Shown here: positions 62,938 to 64,000 of the stretch, piece by piece | Numbering within the stretch: the stretch's first letter is position 1 | How the letters are laid out: the number at the start of each line of letters is the position of its first letter | NCBI RefSeq assembly: GCF_014698995.1 | Contig: NZ_JACWZZ010000001.1 | Location: 1,136,501-1,200,500, forward strand | From: Hymenobacter duratus | GTDB taxonomy: Bacteria > Bacteroidota > Bacteroidia > Cytophagales > Hymenobacteraceae | Direction: 5' to 3' | Length of the DNA stretch: 64,000 bases | Program-made: the position numbers and the translations under genes | The notes under the pieces: generated by a model | What the model saw: the letters and a program-made list of their open reading frames with translations, nothing else | What the model was told of the DNA's origin: nothing | Databases searched by the model: none

Positions 62938-64000
62938 CCTACCACCCGTAATAAATACACGTCAGCTTTCAATGCCGAGTGCGTGCGCTAGGTAGCGGCC
63001 GGGAGCCCGGCAAAGCGACGTGGCTCGTGACCATGGCATTTCTCCGGCCTTGCTGGGGGCGTTGGCAACGCCAGGCCCTGGGAGCGGCCGTGCCCAGCAG
63101 CGCGGAGCGCGACGAAATCAAGCAGTTGCAGGCCGCGTTCGAGCGCGTGAAAATGGAGCGCGATATGTTAAAAAAGTCGTGGCCATCAGAATGCTTTAGC
63201 CGCATTATCCTAACCGCCTCAGCCATGAGTCGCTACGTGTTAAACGCGGCTTGCACTGAGCCGTGGCTCGTGCAATTGCTCTGCCAGATGCTGGCCGTGA
63301 GCCCGGCCGGCGATTACCAGTGGCGGCACCGGTCGCCGCGCCGGCACCGTGGCAAGTGGCGGCACAAGCGACCTTTACGCGCCATGCCCGATGCTATGGC
63401 ATCCGGCGATTGCGTGCCTACACACTGAAGGCCACACCGTGGGCCGCTGCGCAGCTGGCTGCGCCGGCACTGGCTACGGGCCTTGCGCACCCGCCCGCAC
63501 CGGCCGCGCACGACGGTAGCCGACCCGGCGGGCATGGTGGCCGAAAATCATTTGCTGGGTCATCCGGCCTCCACTGCCCCGAACCAAGTCTGGGTCGACT
63601 GCATTACGTATCTGCCCCTGGTGGGTGGGCGTGGCCAGGCAGCACCCACCAGGGGCAGATGCCGACCGATTTAGTGCTCCATGCCCTGGAACTGGCCCTA
63701 ACGCTACGCCAACCGGCTCAAGGGCTCATCATCCACACCGACCGCAGCCAGTACACCAGCGCGGCCTGTCGAGCCCGCATTGCACGGTCCAGTGCCCTGC
63801 CCAGCTTCGGCCAGCAGGGTAACCCTTATTACAACGCCCAATCAGAAGCCGGCTGGAGTGCCCTCAAAACCGAACTGCTGCCGCACGGCACCGTTTTCGC
63901 TCTCCATCGAAGAAGCTAGATTGGAAATGCCCCACTACCTCTATGCGAATATCAATCTGGACCGTCGCCACTCAGCCCTTGGCTACCACTCGCCGCATTA
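62938..64000 (+). pseudogene. Decayed IS3-family insertion sequence (OrfA and OrfB remnants)
   Basis: Pieces of an IS3 transposase occur in order but in different frames. OrfA: RNKYTSAFNAECVR then a stop at 62986-62988; GISPALL, frame change, RWQRQALGAA; then ERDEIKQLQAAFERVKMERD with LKKS, the leucine-zipper end. OrfB: LCQMLAVSPAGDYQW, frame change, YGIRRLRAYTL, frame change, NQVWVDCITYLPLVGG, frame change, LIIHTDRSQYTSA with the second catalytic Asp, then GWSALKTELLPHG with the Glu, frame change, and YLYANINLDRRHSALGYHSP at the window edge. The catalytic DDE residues can be placed, but the enzyme cannot be made. GC content is much higher than in the element around it, so it came from elsewhere. 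Confidence 0.85.

Noticed and set aside
62979..63919. Two intact genes in the IS remnant
   Set aside because: The open frames join pieces of OrfA and OrfB with out-of-frame nonsense; neither encodes a continuous transposase.

Overview
The window looks like chromosome from a high-GC member of the Bacteroidota, most likely a Hymenobacter-like member of the Cytophagales. The signs are a SusC/SusD pair with a hybrid two-component regulator, a giant secreted protein with a type IX secretion (T9SS) sorting tail, two outer-membrane receptors of the OMP_b-brl_3 type, a LytS/LytTR pair, weak Shine-Dalgarno sequences and GC-rich third codon positions. This is judged from gene families only; no rRNA is present to confirm it.

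Layout. 1-4.5 kb: end of a spermidine-synthase-like gene, an erythromycin-esterase-family exported protein, a DedA membrane protein and shikimate dehydrogenase. 4.5-12 kb: two paralogous outer-membrane receptors flanking a LytS-type kinase and its LytTR regulator. 12.3-18.4 kb: WrbA quinone reductase, an ECF sigma factor overlapping an unusual membrane/beta-barrel protein, UvrB and a small lipoprotein. 18.5-27.1 kb: an OmpR-type response regulator and kinase followed by a tripartite RND efflux system. 27.2-30.1 kb: two small STAS-like proteins and a chromate transporter with a coupled small membrane protein. 30.3-39.3 kb: five genes on the minus strand, with three phage-tail-collar-like proteins, a formyltransferase-like enzyme and a 2032-residue T9SS-secreted protein. 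39.8-43.9 kb: a sulfur cluster (two YeeE/YedE membrane proteins, a rhodanese, a metallo-beta-lactamase/rhodanese fusion and a TauE exporter) under an ArsR-type regulator, with two matching candidate operators. 44.4-56.6 kb: a complete fructan-type polysaccharide utilization locus (hybrid sensor with sugar-binding domain, SusC, SusD, sugar porter, fructokinase, GH32 lipoprotein). 56.65 kb to the end: the left end of an integrated mobile element of lower GC, entered through the 3' part of a tRNA-Gly gene, with integrase, small HTH proteins, an RteC-like protein, a RepA-like ATPase, several strong inverted repeats and a decayed IS3-family insertion sequence.

How it fits together. The fructan locus reads as one pathway: extracellular cleavage by GH32, glycan capture and import by SusC/SusD, cytoplasmic import by the sugar porter, phosphorylation by the PfkB kinase, and sensing by the hybrid regulator. 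The sulfur cluster reads as a reactive-sulfur handling module. The best candidate for something undescribed is the collar/formyltransferase/giant-protein cluster. The second is the noncoding part of the mobile element, where a RepA-like ATPase gene is followed by repeated motifs built into a 38-bp perfect inverted repeat.
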